Assembly: GCA_009885825.1 (NCBI GenBank)
Contig: VFJY01000143.1
Location: 1-55,397, forward strand
Origin: Rhodobiaceae bacterium
GTDB lineage: Bacteria; Pseudomonadota; Alphaproteobacteria; Rhizobiales; Aestuariivirgaceae
DNA: 55,397 bases
Reading direction: 5' to 3'
Shown here: positions 52,744 to 55,397 of the stretch, in pieces
How positions within the stretch are numbered: the first letter of the stretch is position 1
How the letters are laid out: each line of letters starts with the position of its first letter
Position numbers and translations under genes: made by a program
Notes under the pieces: model-generated
Told to the model about the DNA's origin: nothing
Seen by the model: only the letters and a program-made list of their open reading frames with translations
Database searches by the model: none

Positions 52744-55260
52744 ATGAAAACGCAGGCTCGGGTGGTGGTTATTGGCGGCGGTGTTGTGGGCGTTTCAACG
52801 CTTTACCATCTTGCGAAGAAGGGCTGGAGCGATGTGGTTCTGGCGGAGCGCAAGGAGCTGACTTCCGGTTCCACCTGGCATGCGGCTGGCCTGCTGCCGC
52901 TCTTCAATCTCTCTTATTCTGTCGGTCAAATTCACAAATATTCGGTCAAGCTTTATGGCGAACTGGAAGCTGAAACGGGACAGCATGTGGGTTTCAGGAA
53001 GGTTTCCAATATCCGTCTGGCGCGCACCAAGGATCGCTGGGATGAGTTCATGTATTATGCGGGGATCGCCGAAACCATCGGCGTCAAAGTCAATAAGCTG
53101 ACGCCCCAGCAGGTGAAGGAAATCTGGCCGCTGTGCGAAACCGATGGTTTGCTGGGCGCCATCCAGCATCCTGACGATGGTTATATCCAACCCGCAGACC
53201 TGACACAGGCCCTGGCCAAGGGTGCGCGCAATCGCGGCGCGGAGATCTATCGCAACACCACTGTGGTGGCGATTGAGCAGCTGCCCTCGGGCGAATGGCT
53301 GGTCAAGACCGATCAGGGTGACATTCGCTGTGAACACGTGGTTTCATGTTCTGGCAACTTCGCCCGCAAGACCGGCGCCATGGTGGGGCTTGATATTCCG
53401 GTGATCCCGGTCGAGCACCAATATATCGTGACGGAACCTTCGCCCCTGATCAAGGAGCGTCAGGCCAAAGGCTTGCCGGAAATGGGTGTGCTGCGTGAAG
53501 CCGACTCGTCCTGGTATTTGCGCGAAGAAAATGGCGGCTTTGTTCTCGGCATCTACGAGAAGGGTGCCCCTTGTTGTTATGTGGATGGACCATCGGCGCA
53601 AAGTGAATATGAATTATTCCAGGGCGAGCTGGAGCGGCTTGAACCCTACATCGAAACAACCATCGCGCGCGTTCCGGCTTTCGGTGAACTCGGCATCAAG
53701 AAAATCTACAATGGCGCCATTGCCTATACGCCTGATGGCTCGCCCATTATAGGGCCAGCCTGGGACCGTAAAAATTTCTGGCTCAATGAAGGTCACTCGT
53801 TTGGGGTGACGGCAGCTGGAGGTGCGGGCTGGCAATTGGCGGAATGGATTGTGGATGGTGAACCCACCATTGACATGATGGGTGTGGATCCTCGCCGCTT
53901 TGGACCCTACGCAAGCCAAGGCTATCTCAAGGTCAAGACCGAAGAGTCTTATGCCAATGTCTTCACCATGCATTATCCCGAAGAAGAGCGTGCGGCAGCG
54001 CGCCCTCTGAAGCGGACACCTTGCTATGACCGCATGAAGGATCTGGGTGCGGTATTTGGTTCGGTTTATGGGTGGGAACGGCCGGGCTGGTTTGCGCCCA
54101 AGGGCTATTCGCTTTCGGACAAAGATCTGGACATGCCGGACACGCTGCTGCGGCACAATCATGCTGCACCCACTGATGATGGCCGCATTGTTGAGAAATG
54201 GTCTTTCCGGCGCTCCAATTCTTTCCGGTTTGTGGGCGAGGAGTGCCGCAATGTCATGGAGAATGCTGGAATTCAGGACATGTCTGCCTTCGCCAAGATG
54301 GAGGTGTCGGGGCCGGGCGCCAGGAATTGGCTGGATTCAATTCTGGCCAACCGCATCCCCAAGAAGATGGGCCGCATTGCGCTCTGCCATCTGTTGACGG
54401 CGCATGGCGGGGTGCGTTCGGAATTTACGGTTTATGAGTGGGCACCAGGGCGGTTTTATCTGGTGTCGGCGGGCGCCTACGAACGCCATGATCATGACAC
54501 TCTCAAGAAATTGCTGCCTGCAGATAGATCAGTGAAACTCAATGCCATTACGACGCGCCTTGGCGTGTTGGTGCTGGCTGGCCCCAATGCGCGGAAGGTT
54601 TTGCAGAAGCTCACCTCGGCCGATCTTTCCAACGAAGCGTTCCCCTGGCTCTCGGGCCAATCCATCTCGGTCGGCCATGCGAGTTGCCACGTGCTGCGGG
54701 TCAATTTTGTGGGTGAACTTGGTTATGAGTTCCACCATCCTGTCGAGCAACAAGTTGCATTGTTCGATCTTTTGATGGACGCGGGCCGCGAGTTTGGCAT
54801 CAGGCCCTATGGCATCAAGGCCATGTCGGCGCTTTCCATCGAGAAGAGCTACCGACTGGTGCCGCGCGAGCTTTCGATTGAATATTCAGCCTATGAGTCG
54901 GGCCTCGACAGGTTTGTGCATCCCGATAAGGGCCGGTTCATTGGCCGTGATGCGCTTGTCGCAGGCCGCGAGAAAGGCTTGAATTGGAATTTTGTGACGA
55001 TGGAAGTTCATGGCGTCACCGACGGAGATTCAGACACGCGTGGTTCTGAACCGATTTATGCGGGAGGCAAATTGATTGGCCGCGCCACTAATGGCGGCTT
55101 TGGCTGGCGGGTCAAAAAGTCGCTGGCGCTTGGCATGGTCAAGCCGGAATTCGCGCAACTTGGTAAGGAATTGGAAATCAAGATTCTGGATAAATTGTTC
55201 AAGGCTAGTGTTATCGCCGAAAGCCCCTATGATTGCTACAACGTGAAGCTTCGGGCCTGA
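52744..55260 (+). CDS. Dimethylglycine/sarcosine dehydrogenase-like flavoprotein
   Basis: An 838-aa fusion. The N-terminal half is a DAO/FAD oxidoreductase: VVVIGGGVVGVSTLYHLAKKG, then GSTWHAAGLLPLF with the His used for covalent FAD attachment in DMGDH/SARDH. The C-terminal half is a GcvT-like tetrahydrofolate-binding domain (MEVSGPGARNWLDSIL, GELGYEFHHP, YGIKAMSALSIEKSYR, LDRFVHPDKGRFIGRDAL). It probably demethylates glycine-betaine catabolites, passing the methyl to folate. ATG 52744 has AGAGGA upstream. A transporter gene follows by 37 bp. Confidence 0.92.
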   Translation: MKTQARVVVIGGGVVGVSTLYHLAKKGWSDVVLAERKELTSGSTWHAAGLLPLFNLSYSVGQIHKYSVKLYGELEAETGQHVGFRKVSNIRLARTKDRWDEFMYYAGIAETIGVKVNKLTPQQVKEIWPLCETDGLLGAIQHPDDGYIQPADLTQALAKGARNRGAEIYRNTTVVAIEQLPSGEWLVKTDQGDIRCEHVVSCSGNFARKTGAMVGLDIPVIPVEHQYIVTEPSPLIKERQAKGLPEMGVLREADSSWYLREENGGFVLGIYEKGAPCCYVDGPSAQSEYELFQGELERLEPYIETTIARVPAFGELGIKKIYNGAIAYTPDGSPIIGPAWDRKNFWLNEGHSFGVTAAGGAGWQLAEWIVDGEPTIDMMGVDPRRFGPYASQGYLKVKTEESYANVFTMHYPEEERAAARPLKRTPCYDRMKDLGAVFGSVYGWERPGWFAPKGYSLSDKDLDMPDTLLRHNHAAPTDDGRIVEKWSFRRSNSFRFVGEECRNVMENAGIQDMSAFAKMEVSGPGARNWLDSILANRIPKKMGRIALCHLLTAHGGVRSEFTVYEWAPGRFYLVSAGAYERHDHDTLKKLLPADRSVKLNAITTRLGVLVLAGPNARKVLQKLTSADLSNEAFPWLSGQSISVGHASCHVLRVNFVGELGYEFHHPVEQQVALFDLLMDAGREFGIRPYGIKAMSALSIEKSYRLVPRELSIEYSAYESGLDRFVHPDKGRFIGRDALVAGREKGLNWNFVTMEVHGVTDGDSDTRGSEPIYAGGKLIGRATNGGFGWRVKKSLALGMVKPEFAQLGKELEIKILDKLFKASVIAESPYDCYNVKLRA

Positions 55261-55297
55261 TTCTGTATAAGGCCAATGAAATTGGACGGGTTGCGTA

Positions 55298-55397
55298 TTG
55301 CAAAAACTTGAACAGAGCCACGGGACGGGCGTTCTCTTCGTGCTTCTCGCAACATTGGGTTGGAGCCTGTCAGGCGTATTTGTGCGCTTGATGCCAG
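55298..55397 (+). CDS. EamA/DMT-superfamily transporter (3' part beyond window)
   Basis: The plus strand after the dehydrogenase reads QKLEQSHGTGVLFVLL and continues as a hydrophobic helix GWSLSGVFVRLMP to the window edge, the pattern of a first EamA helix (GWSxSGxFxR). The likely start is TTG at 55298; no ATG is in frame. Only 33 residues are visible. It may export or import the dehydrogenase substrate, which is an inference from adjacency. Confidence 0.7.
   Translation, partial: MQKLEQSHGTGVLFVLLATLGWSLSGVFVRLMP

Overview
The window is a stretch of alphaproteobacterial chromosome, most likely from a member of the Hyphomicrobiales (Rhizobiales) or a close relative. The evidence is gene content and order: XRE-smr-mltA-tim44 / fxsA / secB and dnaQ-coaE-aroE-maf on one side, hemE-hemJ-rho ... 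mnmE-mnmG-rsmG-parA-parB / holA-lptE-leuS on the other, plus DUF1674, HemJ and a CenR-like regulator. Base composition is moderately GC-rich, judged by eye. I saw no insertion sequence, phage, CRISPR array or antiphage locus.

Region 1 (1-7090) is the left arm of the replication origin: an XRE regulator cut by the window edge, Smr, MltA, TimA/Tim44, FxsA, SecB, then a tightly overlapping maf-aroE-coaE-dnaQ operon reading away from the origin. The 384-bp gap 6707-7090 codes for nothing convincing. It carries a cluster of DnaA-box-like 9-mers and lies between maf and hemE, so it is very probably oriC.

Region 2 (7091-23900) is the right arm: hemE-hemJ, rho with a structured leader, a divergent DUF255 thioredoxin-fold gene, mnmE-mnmG-rsmG-parA-parB, and two near-consensus parS sites (13370-13385 and inside rsmG at 15341-15356). 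The opposing leuS-lptE-holA set follows, then YggS, a YkuD L,D-transpeptidase and an OmpR-type regulator (probable CenR).

Region 3 (23900-34900) is housekeeping: a cNMP-domain protein, XthA, LolA, FtsK, the glnK-amtB nitrogen operon with a clear terminator, a UbiH-type hydroxylase, a thioredoxin/TPR-LON-Trm112-DUF971 operon, a ProX-type editing deacylase and tRNA-Gly(GCC).

Region 4 (34900-46100) holds a HAD hydrolase, a frameshifted LivH-like permease with a downstream lipoprotein, YbjQ, the htpX-rsmB-heparinase-like-purH run, DUF1674, a 3-methyladenine glycosylase, an HNH nuclease, a DsbB-DedA pair, ArfB and tRNA-Leu(CAA).

Region 5 (46100-55397) holds a D,D-carboxypeptidase; a coupled DMT transporter / COG0523 GTPase / ArsC-like operon; a divergent tusA-ddaH pair against MOSC-mobA-mobB (sulfur and molybdenum cofactor chemistry); a dimethylglycine/sarcosine dehydrogenase-like flavoprotein; and the start of a second DMT transporter.

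The most solid non-coding result is the complete origin/segregation module (oriC, two parS sites, parAB). The best candidates for poorly described systems are the EamA-COG0523-ArsC operon and the tusA-ddaH / MOSC-mobAB divergon. Both remain inferences from gene context.
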